Positions 1 through 8,043 of a stretch of DNA of 64,000 nt are shown here, one piece after another. How positions within the stretch are numbered: the first letter of the stretch is position 1; each line of letters opens with the position of its first letter. The stretch lies in the NCBI RefSeq assembly GCF_030161375.1, contig NZ_BSSQ01000008.1, positions 62,001 to 126,000 on the forward strand, in the 5' to 3' direction. The translations under genes were made by a program, and so were the position numbers. A model generated the notes under the pieces. That model was not told the origin of the DNA. It worked only from the letters and a program-made list of their open reading frames with translations, and searched no databases. This DNA is from Paenibacillus glycanilyticus. GTDB taxonomy: Bacteria > Bacillota > Bacilli > Paenibacillales > Paenibacillaceae.

Positions 1-491
1 CCGAAGGACGCACCAGCACCATCCTGCTTATATACGGGGCGGTTACCATTCTCAGCAACTTGCTTGGCGGCAGAATAGCGAGCGGGAACTATATGGCGAA
101 GTTAAAAACATTGTTCCTCGTCCATGCCGTTGTTTATGCGATATTTGGATTTACCGTTCCGTTCACTTGGCTTGGCATTATAAGCCTGATGGCAATCGCC
201 TTGATTTCATTCTCGATCAATGCGGCTTGCCAGCTGTATTTCATTCATTTGACCGAACGGTACGTGCCCGAAGCGAAAGACTTCGCGGCATCCCTGCTGC
301 CGATCAGCGCCAATATCGGAATTGCCGTAGGTTCTTCGATCGGCGCGTTTGTAACCGATCATTATGGTCTGCGTTATCTTCCGCTTGCCGCAGCGATACT
401 TGCTTTGATCGCATTTGCCGCTACCGCCTACAGCTACAGTCTTGATCAATCGGACAGCAAAAAAGCAGCCTTGAAGGCTGCCACGGAGTAA
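1..491 (+). CDS. MFS permease, C-terminal part (cut by window edge)
   Basis: The frame is open from base 3 to the TAA at 489-491, so only about 162 C-terminal codons are present. Five hydrophobic spans separated by short charged turns are visible, the first ending in a GGRIASG turn that resembles the loop after a TM helix in DHA1-type major facilitator drug or sugar efflux permeases. The last span is followed by a short polar tail. The protein would sit in the cytoplasmic membrane. The substrate cannot be told from this half. The next gene is convergent. Confidence 0.8.
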   Translation, partial: EGRTSTILLIYGAVTILSNLLGGRIASGNYMAKLKTLFLVHAVVYAIFGFTVPFTWLGIISLMAIALISFSINAACQLYFIHLTERYVPEAKDFAASLLPISANIGIAVGSSIGAFVTDHYGLRYLPLAAAILALIAFAATAYSYSLDQSDSKKAALKAATE

Positions 492-498
492 TTCAGTA

Positions 499-1206
499 TT
501 AGCAAATACATGTCTTCTTTTTATTGCCGATTGTTCCTTTGGCTTCTACCTTTGCGATATAGTCGGAGGCCAAGGGGACTTTGCAGGCGGTATTGCCGAC
601 ATCCACTTTAACGGCGCCGATGGCTTCCGCCACGGCTTTTGCTTCTTCCGTAAGGGGCAATACATACGAAGCTACGCAAATGACAAAATTATTCATCACG
701 TACCGCACGCGATTACGCTCGTCATGGATAGTCTTTCTGACCCGCTCCAGCAGCTTGCGGATTTCGGTCATATCCAGCTGATCGTCCGGCGCGATCGTTA
801 CATAATTCGCATATGCGCTCCAACCGGCAACCGCCACCAACTCTTCGGCCGAATCGATCCATTCCATGGCTAGCTCCCTAGCGAATAAGCTTTCAGCGGT
901 CACGCTGCCAACCGTATACTCCGCAGGCGAATACCAATTCGCTTGCTTAACCCATTGCTGCAGCATTTCTTTTGATACCGTTTTTGGATTTACCGTTAAG
1001 CCCGCCAAATACATCGCATCATAATTTCCGGAATCGTATAGCTTGTACACCAGCTCTTGATCTTTTTTCACGTGTTTGACCAGCTTCTTCATATCTCCGA
1101 TCTTTACGCCAAAAAAAGGCTCCAGTGCGCCATGCCGCAAATACGTGCTTTTCGTCTGGTCGCTTCCCATCGCTTCTAAAGCTTGCATGACTTCATCAAA
1201 GGTCAT
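499..1206 (-). CDS. DNA alkylation repair protein, AlkD-like HEAT-repeat family
   Basis: A 235-residue all-helical protein matching the DNA alkylation repair (AlkD/AlkC) superfamily, which in AlkD excises 3-methyl- and 7-methylpurines without base flipping. Seen directly: an N-terminal LRHGALEPFFGVKIGDMKKL stretch typical of the family's first HEAT pair, repeated amphipathic helices, and a C-terminal KKKTCIC tail common in the Bacillota branch. The ATG at 1206 follows GGAGG with about 6 nt spacing. It appears monocistronic. Its catalytic activity is inferred from family only; several members of this branch are uncharacterised. Confidence 0.82.
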   Translation of the reverse strand: MTFDEVMQALEAMGSDQTKSTYLRHGALEPFFGVKIGDMKKLVKHVKKDQELVYKLYDSGNYDAMYLAGLTVNPKTVSKEMLQQWVKQANWYSPAEYTVGSVTAESLFARELAMEWIDSAEELVAVAGWSAYANYVTIAPDDQLDMTEIRKLLERVRKTIHDERNRVRYVMNNFVICVASYVLPLTEEAKAVAEAIGAVKVDVGNTACKVPLASDYIAKVEAKGTIGNKKKTCIC

Positions 1207-1276
1207 CCGTTGGCCTCCAATTGTTTGTTTCTTACATCCGAGTATACCTTGGCGGCCAAGCTACTGCAAAGCAATT

Positions 1277-1319
1277 AGGGCTGGCTGTCATTGATGCCCC
1301 GCATCAAACAGCCAGCCCT
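1277..1319. terminator. Long hairpin, weak terminator candidate
   Basis: Arms AGGGCTGGCTGT (1277-1288) and ACAGCCAGCCCT (1308-1319) are perfectly complementary and the stem continues inward with TTGATGC/GCATCAA. It lies just past the stop of the minus-strand oxidoreductase. Neither strand has a strong T tract after it, so termination is likely but not certain. Confidence 0.5.
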
Positions 1320-1349
1320 TATATTATGGCCTGCTTCTGCTCACCGAAC

Positions 1350-2483
1350 TTATTCGGTAAACGTCAGCCAACCTTCTTTTGACGCAATCATCCGCCACAA
1401 GCCGTCCGGAATGACAAGCTTGTTCTGCGAGCTCAAGCTAAGCTTCGGCTGAATTTCGTCTTCGCGGCCGGATTCAACCTTTTGAACCCAATCCGGATCC
1501 GTTAGCAATACGCGTCCCAGTGCCACCAAAGGCGCTCCCTGTTGCTGCACGTCAATCGCATCATCAGCCGTATGAACGGAGCCTACGCCCATTAGAGGCA
1601 CGCGATTGGCTACTCGTTCCACGATCCATTCCAGTCTTGATTTGCTGTCGTCGGCACCACGAGCCGGCTTGGAATGGTAGTCGAACAACGATACATGAAG
1701 ATAGTCGAGATCCTTCGCGGCTAGCTCATCAACCAGACGGAACGTATCTTCCATCGTAAGCCCCGGTGTTTCCGGTTCTTCCGGCGAGAAACGGTATCCT
1801 ACCAGAAACGGTCCGTTTGCATGTTCAGCCGCAGCCCGTTTTACTTCGTCAACAACGGCAAGCGGGAATGCTAGCCGGCGGTCGATATCTCCGCCCCATT
1901 GATCGTTTCTGCGGTTGGAATGCGGGGAGTAGAACTGCTGCAGAAGATAAGTGTTCGCCCCGTGGATTTCAACGCCGTCGAATCCGGCAAGCGCCGCGCG
2001 GCGGGTGGTCTCGCCAAAGTCGCGAATAATCGATTCGATCTCTTCATGCGTCAGCTCGCGCGGAACGACATCCGGGCTTTCTGTAGCAGCAACGGCACTT
2101 GCGCTGACCACGTCTCCGTTAGGGACCAATGCCGGAGGTACACGGCGGCCGCCATGGAAAATTTGAAGAATCGCCTTGGCGCCTTTTTCTTTGATCGTGT
2201 TAGCCAGTCGTGTCAAACCGGGAATCATAGCATCGCTGTCGCCAGCAAATTCCCCGGGAAATCCTTTGCCGTTTGGCGTTACATAAATGCAAGCCGTGAT
2301 AACCATACCTACACCTTCAGACCGCCGAGCATAATAGTCGAGCTCTACGTCCGATACCGTTCCGTCTTCATTGGAAGACGAATGCGTCATAGGCGCCATC
2401 ACAAGGCGGTTCTTCACCTCAACGCCGCTCCGGAATGCAAAAGATTCAAATAGGGGATTATATTTTTGTTCCAAGTTCTCCAC
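1350..2483 (-). CDS. NADH:flavin oxidoreductase, old yellow enzyme family
   Basis: A 377-residue FMN-dependent TIM-barrel ene-reductase-like protein. Seen in the sequence: the N-terminal NRLVMAPMTHSS strand, the LQIFHGGRR segment near the flavin, the active-site HGANTYLLQQFYSPHSNRR stretch and a DDAIDV...ALGRVLLTDPDW C-terminal phosphate-binding region. These are characteristic of the Bacillota NADH-dependent flavin oxidoreductase group. The ATG at 2483 follows GGAG. The gene has its own sigma-A-like promoter overlapped by inverted half-sites, so a dedicated repressor is likely. The physiological substrate is unknown; electrophilic quinones or enones are typical for the family. Confidence 0.88.
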   Translation of the reverse strand: MENLEQKYNPLFESFAFRSGVEVKNRLVMAPMTHSSSNEDGTVSDVELDYYARRSEGVGMVITACIYVTPNGKGFPGEFAGDSDAMIPGLTRLANTIKEKGAKAILQIFHGGRRVPPALVPNGDVVSASAVAATESPDVVPRELTHEEIESIIRDFGETTRRAALAGFDGVEIHGANTYLLQQFYSPHSNRRNDQWGGDIDRRLAFPLAVVDEVKRAAAEHANGPFLVGYRFSPEEPETPGLTMEDTFRLVDELAAKDLDYLHVSLFDYHSKPARGADDSKSRLEWIVERVANRVPLMGVGSVHTADDAIDVQQQGAPLVALGRVLLTDPDWVQKVESGREDEIQPKLSLSSQNKLVIPDGLWRMIASKEGWLTFTE

Positions 2484-2533
2484 TCCTCGTCATTTCTAAC
2501 TTACGCTTAACTGTAACAACTTTCATTACTGTA

Positions 2534-2562
2534 ATATTATTATATACAGTTACTGCTGTCAA
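2534..2562 (-). promoter_or_regulatory. Promoter of the old yellow enzyme gene with overlapping inverted repeat
   Basis: On the minus strand TTGACA (2562-2557), a 17-nt spacer and TAATAT (2539-2534) form a good sigma-A promoter. The half-site ACTGTA appears at 2528-2533 and as its complement TACAGT at 2545-2550, an inverted repeat across the promoter. A further ACTGTAA lies at 2510-2516. This looks like a repressor operator. Confidence 0.65.
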
Positions 2563-2687
2563 TACCAAGTTCGCCTGGATTGCAACAAGTCAAAACAGCG
2601 ATTGCCGCCGGCTAAGGCGTAGTGTGTTACAATCCGGACATTTCTAAGCCATGTTGACCAAGCAAAAACTTGTAAATGCGTAGAATT

Positions 2688-2726
2688 AAAAAAAGCCCTG
2701 TCTCACACCAAAGGAGACAGGACTTG
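2688..2726 (-). terminator. Terminator of the xylan cluster
   Basis: On the minus strand a stem built from AAGTCCTGTCTC and GAGACAGGGCTT, with one mismatch, is followed by seven Ts. It lies 70 nt past the xylanase stop and ends the aldouronate cluster. Confidence 0.85.
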
Positions 2727-2797
2727 TGCAATTTAATGGGTATAACATCAACTCGTAGCTTTGTGCGTCCGACTGAATCGACAGCTTTCGGTATGGC

Positions 2798-3808
2798 TCA
2801 GGATTTCATCGGCCCCGCGATCTTCCAGAACGATGGCTTGGGTTCATGTTTCTCGTCAAATACAAACGGCCAATTTTTCCTTCCGCGAACCGGAAAGTTA
2901 TCCAGCCAAGTATAATCATCCGCCGCGCCCCAGAACGTTACGGCGGTGATCGCGTCTTTGTATTCGCGGAACAGTTCAAACACCTGCCCGTACCTCTCGG
3001 CTTGCCTCTCCAGCATTTCCGCAGTCGGCTCGCTCAGATCGGTTCGCTTATCCTCGTAATCAAACACTGAAATATCAAGCTCCGTTACTTGCAGCTTCAG
3101 CCCCGTCGCTGCATAACGCTCGATGGCTTCGCGGATTTCGGGGAGAGTTGGGCCGTTCAGATTCCAATGGCCTTGCAAGCCAATGCCATGAATCGGTACA
3201 TCCTTCTCCTGCAGCGATTGAACCAAACGTATGATTTTGTCCCGCTTCTCCGGATTGCACTCATTGTAATCGTTGTAGAACAGAAGCGCATTCGGATCGG
3301 CCGCATGCGCATATTCGAATGCTTTCGCAATAAAATCTTCGCCGGCCAGCTTCAGCCAATTGGACTCCCGGAGCCAGACATCGCTTTTATCCTCAATCAC
3401 TTCGTTTACAACATCCCAGCAGTATATATTGCTTTTATATCGCCCAACTACGGTCTCGATATGGCTCTTCATCCGGGCAAGCAGCGTATCCCGGCTAACA
3501 GGCTCGCCGTCTGCAGACTTGAATACCCAATCCGGCGTCTGGTTATGCCAGACCAGCGTATGTCCGCGCAGCTTCATGCCGTTTGCGGCTGCAAAGCCGG
3601 CAATCCGGTCAGCCGCTTCGAACGTATACAAGCCTTCTTCCGGTTGTATGCGTTCGAACTTCATATCGTTTTCAGCCGTAATGCTGTTGTATTGATACGC
3701 AAGCAAGCTCTTCTGGCTCTCGATTGTTGTCAGATTTACCGCTGCTCCAATATCAAAGTAATCCTTATACACGGACTGCAGTGCCGGCTGCTTGGATGTT
3801 TGTGTCAT
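2798..3808 (-). CDS. xynA2: Intracellular endo-1,4-beta-xylanase, GH10
   Basis: A 336-residue single-domain GH10 xylanase that cleaves internal beta-1,4 xylosidic bonds. The acid/base is Glu136 in WDVVNEV and the nucleophile Glu243 in LQVTELDIS; the substrate-binding GHTLVWHNQTPDW block is also present. There is no signal peptide, membrane span or CBM, so it should work in the cytoplasm on imported oligosaccharides. Start chosen at the ATG at 3808, 11 nt after AGGAG; an in-frame TTG at 3832 would lie directly against the upstream stop. It follows the GH67 gene by 24 nt, so the two are surely co-transcribed. The pairing matches the aldouronate-utilisation cluster of xylanolytic Paenibacillus. 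Confidence 0.93.
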   Translation of the reverse strand: MTQTSKQPALQSVYKDYFDIGAAVNLTTIESQKSLLAYQYNSITAENDMKFERIQPEEGLYTFEAADRIAGFAAANGMKLRGHTLVWHNQTPDWVFKSADGEPVSRDTLLARMKSHIETVVGRYKSNIYCWDVVNEVIEDKSDVWLRESNWLKLAGEDFIAKAFEYAHAADPNALLFYNDYNECNPEKRDKIIRLVQSLQEKDVPIHGIGLQGHWNLNGPTLPEIREAIERYAATGLKLQVTELDISVFDYEDKRTDLSEPTAEMLERQAERYGQVFELFREYKDAITAVTFWGAADDYTWLDNFPVRGRKNWPFVFDEKHEPKPSFWKIAGPMKS

Positions 3809-3832
3809 GTCCCGCACATCTCCTAACTCCAA

Positions 3833-5893
3833 TTAATAGATAACCCGGTTATGCGCATCCGGAATGCCCGATTTACGGAAGAAATACGTATTGACGATAT
3901 CTCGCCATGCCATCGCATTGTCCAGTTGCTTATTCAGTCGTGCCGCCACGTGACGGAAGCGGTCCACGCCTACAAGGCCTTCTAACTCTTGCCAGCGGCC
4001 GATCCAGTATTCCACCCGCTCCACGCCGGCGAAATGCGTATCGTAAATATGCTGAACCACCGTCTTGCCCGACTTCAACTCATGCGTGTAAGGAACATGG
4101 TGGAAAAACAAGAGCAGTTCATCCGGACAAGCCTCCAAGCTGTCATACACCTGGCTATTTGCCTGCATATATTGGCTGCTGTAGCCGGTTCCGGTCGCAA
4201 CCGTACGGTCTACCCCAATCCCCTTATGATCGGCAAAATGATACGTTCCCCACTTGGAGTATTCATAGCCGTCTATATCCGGACCATAATGGTAATGCGG
4301 CGTAACCATCCAGCCAACGCCAAGCGGCGCCGTGTAGTTCTCATAGATCGACCAGGACTCGAGCAGGAAGTTGACGAGAATGTCCCGGACCTTCTCGTTG
4401 CCGCCAAACGTTTGAACCGCCCACTCGCCCGCAATCTCCTCCGATGACAGCTCCGGATTCCAGATGAGGCGGCCATAGCCGTATAGATTAGCCTGCGCCA
4501 GATGATGCCCGGTCCAATTCTCGTCATTGCCGATATTGCTAACGGCCGTTATTCCGCTATGCGTATAAGCATGAACATGACCTGCCGCTATTTCCTTGAC
4601 GGTGCTGCCCGAGCCTTTGACATACGTGTCAAAGTTCAGCACTTCCTTCCACTGGGGAACAAGGAAACAAACATCCTTCTGCTGGCCGGTATATTCTTGG
4701 GCAATCTGGAATTCCATCATCTGGTTCGTATGCTCCATCGCGCCAAACAGCGGAGACACCGGCTCTCGGACCTGGAAGTCCATCGGACCGTTCTTGATCT
4801 GAAGGATGACATTATCCTTGAATCGTCCGTCCAGCGGCTTGAAGTGATCATAAGCAGCCCTTGCGCGGTCGGTGGAACGGTCTCGCCAATCCTGATGGCA
4901 GTTATAGACGAAGCAGCGCCACAAGACTAGACCGCCGTAAGGCTCCAATGCTTCAGCCAGCATGTTCGCTCCATCCGCATGGTCGCGGCCGTACGTAAAC
5001 GGCCCGGGACGGTTCTCGGAATCGGCCTTGACAAGGAAGCCGCCAAAGTCCGGAATGTAGCGGTATACTTCAGCCGCTTTCTCTTTCCACCAAGTACGCA
5101 CCTGCGGATCAAGCGGATCCGCCGTATCCAGGCCACCAATCTCAATCGTTCCCGCGTAGTTTACGCTGAGGAACAGCTTGATGCCGTATTCGCCGAATAC
5201 TTCTGCAATGCGGGCAACATCCGGAAGAAGTTTCTCGGTAATGAGGTAAGTCTCTTCCCGATGAACGTTGACATTGTTGATCGCAATTCCGTTAATGCCG
5301 ACGGAAGCCATTAGGCGGGCATAATCGCGGATCCGCTCGGAATCTGACAGCACGTTGTTATTCTCGTAAAAGATCGAACGTCCCGAGTAACCCCGCTCCA
5401 CGCTGCCATCCATGTTATCCCAATGGTTAATCATGCGAAGGCTGTATGTCGGCGACTCCATCAAATGCAGCTGATCAATCGCGCTGCCGGACTGCATCAA
5501 GCGCAGCAGGTGAAAAGCTGCGTAAAGAACGGCTTTATCCGACTTGCCCGCCGCAACAATATAGGCCCGGTCCCTTTCGTGAACCGTCTTTAAGATATAA
5601 CCCTCGCTAGACAAAGCTGCCGTATCGCCAGCCGCCGCATCTATCAAGCTTCCTCCGCCCAGCACGCCTAACACGATAAACCGCTGCCGCGAAGGTTCAT
5701 GCTCCACCGTTGGCGCTGTTCCAAGCATTGAGCGAATGCCTCGCGACAACTCTTGTACGGCGGTTTTTAACACCCCGTCTACCGGCACCCCTGCCGGCAA
5801 TACCATTTCGTTTGCCCAACTTGCATAGCTAGCCATGCTGTCGCCCGTCACCTGCTCATATCTCAGCCAAGCCGCGTATCCGTGATCTCCCAT
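3833..5893 (-). CDS. aguA: Alpha-glucuronidase, GH67
   Basis: A 686-residue cytosolic alpha-glucuronidase that removes 4-O-methylglucuronic acid from the non-reducing end of aldouronates such as MeGlcA-xylotriose. The family's catalytic region is intact: [12 protein letters not shown] carries the acid Glu, and [18 protein letters not shown] carries the Asp/Glu base pair. Length fits the family (about 680-700). No signal peptide. The ATG at 5893 follows GAAGGGATG. Downstream the GH10 gene follows in the same transcript; upstream a T-rich hairpin separates it from the transporter genes, so it is probably expressed by read-through at a lower level. Confidence 0.95.
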   Translation of the reverse strand: MGDHGYAAWLRYEQVTGDSMASYASWANEMVLPAGVPVDGVLKTAVQELSRGIRSMLGTAPTVEHEPSRQRFIVLGVLGGGSLIDAAAGDTAALSSEGYILKTVHERDRAYIVAAGKSDKAVLYAAFHLLRLMQSGSAIDQLHLMESPTYSLRMINHWDNMDGSVERGYSGRSIFYENNNVLSDSERIRDYARLMASVGINGIAINNVNVHREETYLITEKLLPDVARIAEVFGEYGIKLFLSVNYAGTIEIGGLDTADPLDPQVRTWWKEKAAEVYRYIPDFGGFLVKADSENRPGPFTYGRDHADGANMLAEALEPYGGLVLWRCFVYNCHQDWRDRSTDRARAAYDHFKPLDGRFKDNVILQIKNGPMDFQVREPVSPLFGAMEHTNQMMEFQIAQEYTGQQKDVCFLVPQWKEVLNFDTYVKGSGSTVKEIAAGHVHAYTHSGITAVSNIGNDENWTGHHLAQANLYGYGRLIWNPELSSEEIAGEWAVQTFGGNEKVRDILVNFLLESWSIYENYTAPLGVGWMVTPHYHYGPDIDGYEYSKWGTYHFADHKGIGVDRTVATGTGYSSQYMQANSQVYDSLEACPDELLLFFHHVPYTHELKSGKTVVQHIYDTHFAGVERVEYWIGRWQELEGLVGVDRFRHVAARLNKQLDNAMAWRDIVNTYFFRKSGIPDAHNRVIY

Positions 5894-5935
5894 AACGTGT
5901 ACATCCCTTCATCATAGATTTAACTCATCATTGGC

Positions 5936-5983
5936 AAAAAAGCGCGTCCGCCCGATTCCATAAGGAAAGCTAAGCGAACGCGT
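5936..5983 (-). terminator. Internal terminator/attenuator between permease and GH67
   Basis: On the minus strand GCGTTCGC and GCGGACGC pair (one G-U) inside a larger stem, followed by CGCTTTTTT. It sits between ytcP-like and aguA in an otherwise continuous operon, so it should reduce rather than block read-through. Confidence 0.65.
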
Positions 5984-6015
5984 ATTATTATTTGGAAGAC
6001 GCGGGCAGCAAGCGA

Positions 6016-6936
6016 TTATCCCTTTACGCCGCCTACCGTCATCCCTTTAACGAAATATTTCTGCAGGAACGGATACACCATAATAATCGGCAGACTCGCA
6101 ATAATCGTCATCGTCGCGCGGATTGAAGTTGGCGTAACGGCCGTCACGCCGCTCTGACCCGCTGCAAACTGATCGCCTGCGTTCGTTGAAGACGCCGCCG
6201 TATTCGAAGTCTGCAAAATTTTCATCAACTCATATTGCAAAGTACTCAGGTTAAGATGAGAGGAGTTATACAAGAACACGTCAAACCAGGAATTCCATTG
6301 AGATACCGCCACGAACAGCGATACGGTCGCCAAAGCCGGAACCGTAAGCGGCAATACGATACGCATGAAGGTAATAAAGTCGCCGGCACCGTCGATTTTC
6401 GCCGATTCCATAATGCCGTCCGGCAATCCTTCGATGAAGGAGCGGATCACGATCATATTAAACACGCCGATGATCCCCGGGATAATATACACCCAGAACG
6501 AACCAATCATATGAAGCTCTTTAATCAGCAGGTAACCCGGAATAAGACCACCGCTGAAATACATCGTGAAGATCGCGACCAGCGTAACGAATTTGCGAAG
6601 CACAAACTCTTGGCGGCTGATCGTATACGCCAGCATTGCCGTACAGAACACGGAAAAGACCGTACCGATAATCGTGCGCAATGCCGAGATCAGCGTAGCG
6701 TGATAAATCGATGCTTCATTAAAGATGTAGCTGTAATTATCCCAAGTCCACATCCGTGGCCAGGCGTAAATCCCCCCTCGGATCGAATCATTGGCGTCAT
6801 TAAACGATAACGCGAACATATTAAGAAAAGGATATAACGTCACCGTTACGATAAGCAGCATAAAAACTATATTAGTTGTGTCAAAAATCTTATCCGGAAT
6901 AGAGCTGTACCTTGCTTTGGCCGAACTCTCTTTCAT
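6016..6936 (-). CDS. ABC sugar importer permease, YtcP/LplC type
   Basis: A 306-residue MalG-like inner-membrane permease with six predicted helices. The ABC-ATPase-coupling EAA loop is visible as ESAKIDGAGDFITFMRIVLPLTVP around residues 195-220, and the C-terminus ends in the QKYFVKGMTVGGVKG tail typical of YtcP/LplC permeases. The ATG at 6936 has AAGGAGG upstream. With the preceding LplB-like permease and the lipoprotein it forms an importer for aldouronates. No ATPase gene is in the cluster, as usual for this class, so a shared MsmX-type ATPase elsewhere is expected. Confidence 0.93.
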   Translation of the reverse strand: MKESSAKARYSSIPDKIFDTTNIVFMLLIVTVTLYPFLNMFALSFNDANDSIRGGIYAWPRMWTWDNYSYIFNEASIYHATLISALRTIIGTVFSVFCTAMLAYTISRQEFVLRKFVTLVAIFTMYFSGGLIPGYLLIKELHMIGSFWVYIIPGIIGVFNMIVIRSFIEGLPDGIMESAKIDGAGDFITFMRIVLPLTVPALATVSLFVAVSQWNSWFDVFLYNSSHLNLSTLQYELMKILQTSNTAASSTNAGDQFAAGQSGVTAVTPTSIRATMTIIASLPIIMVYPFLQKYFVKGMTVGGVKG

Positions 6937-6975
6937 GTCGATAGCCTCCTTGCTTTGTCCAACTTTCGGTTCAAT

Positions 6976-7947
6976 CTAGAACAGTCTGCTCTCGCCCAGC
7001 CGCTTCGCAATGGAGTTAGCCGACAAGAGGAAGATAAAGCTGACGACCGTTTTGAACATGCCGGCTGCGGTAGCCAAGGAGTAGTTGCCCATGTTCATGC
7101 CGTATTTCAACACAAATATATCAAGGTTCTCGGAATAGTCCACGGTCATCCCGTTGCCTAGCAAGTATTGCGGCTCAAATCCCGATTCCAAAATATTTCC
7201 GAGGTTCATGATCAACAGAATAACGATAACCGACTTCAGACCCGGCAAAGTAATGTGCAGGATTCTTTGCAACCGGTTTGCTCCGTCAATCTCTGCAGCT
7301 TCATATTGGGAAGGATCAATGGTTGTAATAGCCGCCAAATAAATAATCGTGTTCCAGCCTACGTTTTTCCATACTTCCGACGCGCCAAGAATACCCCAGA
7401 AGTAATTCCCTTTGCCTAACCACAAGATAGGCTGGTCAATAAGATGCATCTTCGTTAATAAAATATTGACGATTCCTTCAGGCGCCAGCGCCGAAGAAAT
7501 AATGTTGGCCGCAACGACCCAGGAAATGAAATGCGGTAAGTAGCTGATCGTCTGAACGACCCGTTTGAACATGATTTGGCGAAGCTCATTTAGTAGAATG
7601 GCTAACACAATCGCCGTTACAAATCCTAATACGAGGTTGATGGAACTCATGACAACCGTATTTCTTAATACGCGATAGAAAGAATCATCGCTGAACAGGA
7701 AGTTGAAGTTTTTCCAGCCTACCCATTCCTGATCGAACAAATCTTTGGCAGGTCTGAACTTCTGAAAGGAGATGGTCCAGCCCCAGAGCGGTACGTACTT
7801 GAACAGGAATAGCCATAATACAAACGGTAACGACATGAACACAAGCACTTTTTGCTGCATTAATTTCTTGAAAAAGAGCTGCAGTCGCGATTCGCTTGCT
7901 TTGGGACTCCTGACAACAGTTGGTGTAACTTCTTGTATGTTCTCCAC
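6976..7947 (-). CDS. ABC sugar importer permease, LplB type
   Basis: A 323-residue MalF-like permease. After a cytoplasmic N-terminus it shows the first helix VFMSLPFVLWLFLFKYVPLWGW, then four to five more helices, with the EAA loop EAAEIDGANRLQRILHITLPGL near residue 225. The C-terminus NSIAKRLGESRLF is typical of LplB. The start is a GTG at 7947 preceded by AGGGGA. It lies 28-40 nt upstream of its partner permease and downstream of the binding lipoprotein. Role inferred: half of the membrane channel for aldouronate uptake. Confidence 0.93.
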   Translation of the reverse strand: MENIQEVTPTVVRSPKASESRLQLFFKKLMQQKVLVFMSLPFVLWLFLFKYVPLWGWTISFQKFRPAKDLFDQEWVGWKNFNFLFSDDSFYRVLRNTVVMSSINLVLGFVTAIVLAILLNELRQIMFKRVVQTISYLPHFISWVVAANIISSALAPEGIVNILLTKMHLIDQPILWLGKGNYFWGILGASEVWKNVGWNTIIYLAAITTIDPSQYEAAEIDGANRLQRILHITLPGLKSVIVILLIMNLGNILESGFEPQYLLGNGMTVDYSENLDIFVLKYGMNMGNYSLATAAGMFKTVVSFIFLLSANSIAKRLGESRLF

Positions 7948-8006
7948 TAGCTCTTCCCCTCTCTAGCATCCTGCATGAATCCATAGATTCATAGATCGGA
8001 AGGCCG

Positions 8007-8034
8007 GAAGTCGCTTTCCGGCCCTCCGTCTACT
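8007..8034 (-). other. Strong intergenic hairpin after the binding-protein gene
   Basis: Arms GGGCCGGAAA and CTTCCGGCCT flank a short loop and are not followed by T residues. It lies just past the lipoprotein stop codon. Such hairpins commonly stabilise the 3' end of binding-protein mRNA so that it is more abundant than the permease message; that role is inferred. Confidence 0.55.
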
Positions 8035-8043
8035 TTTATTTGC

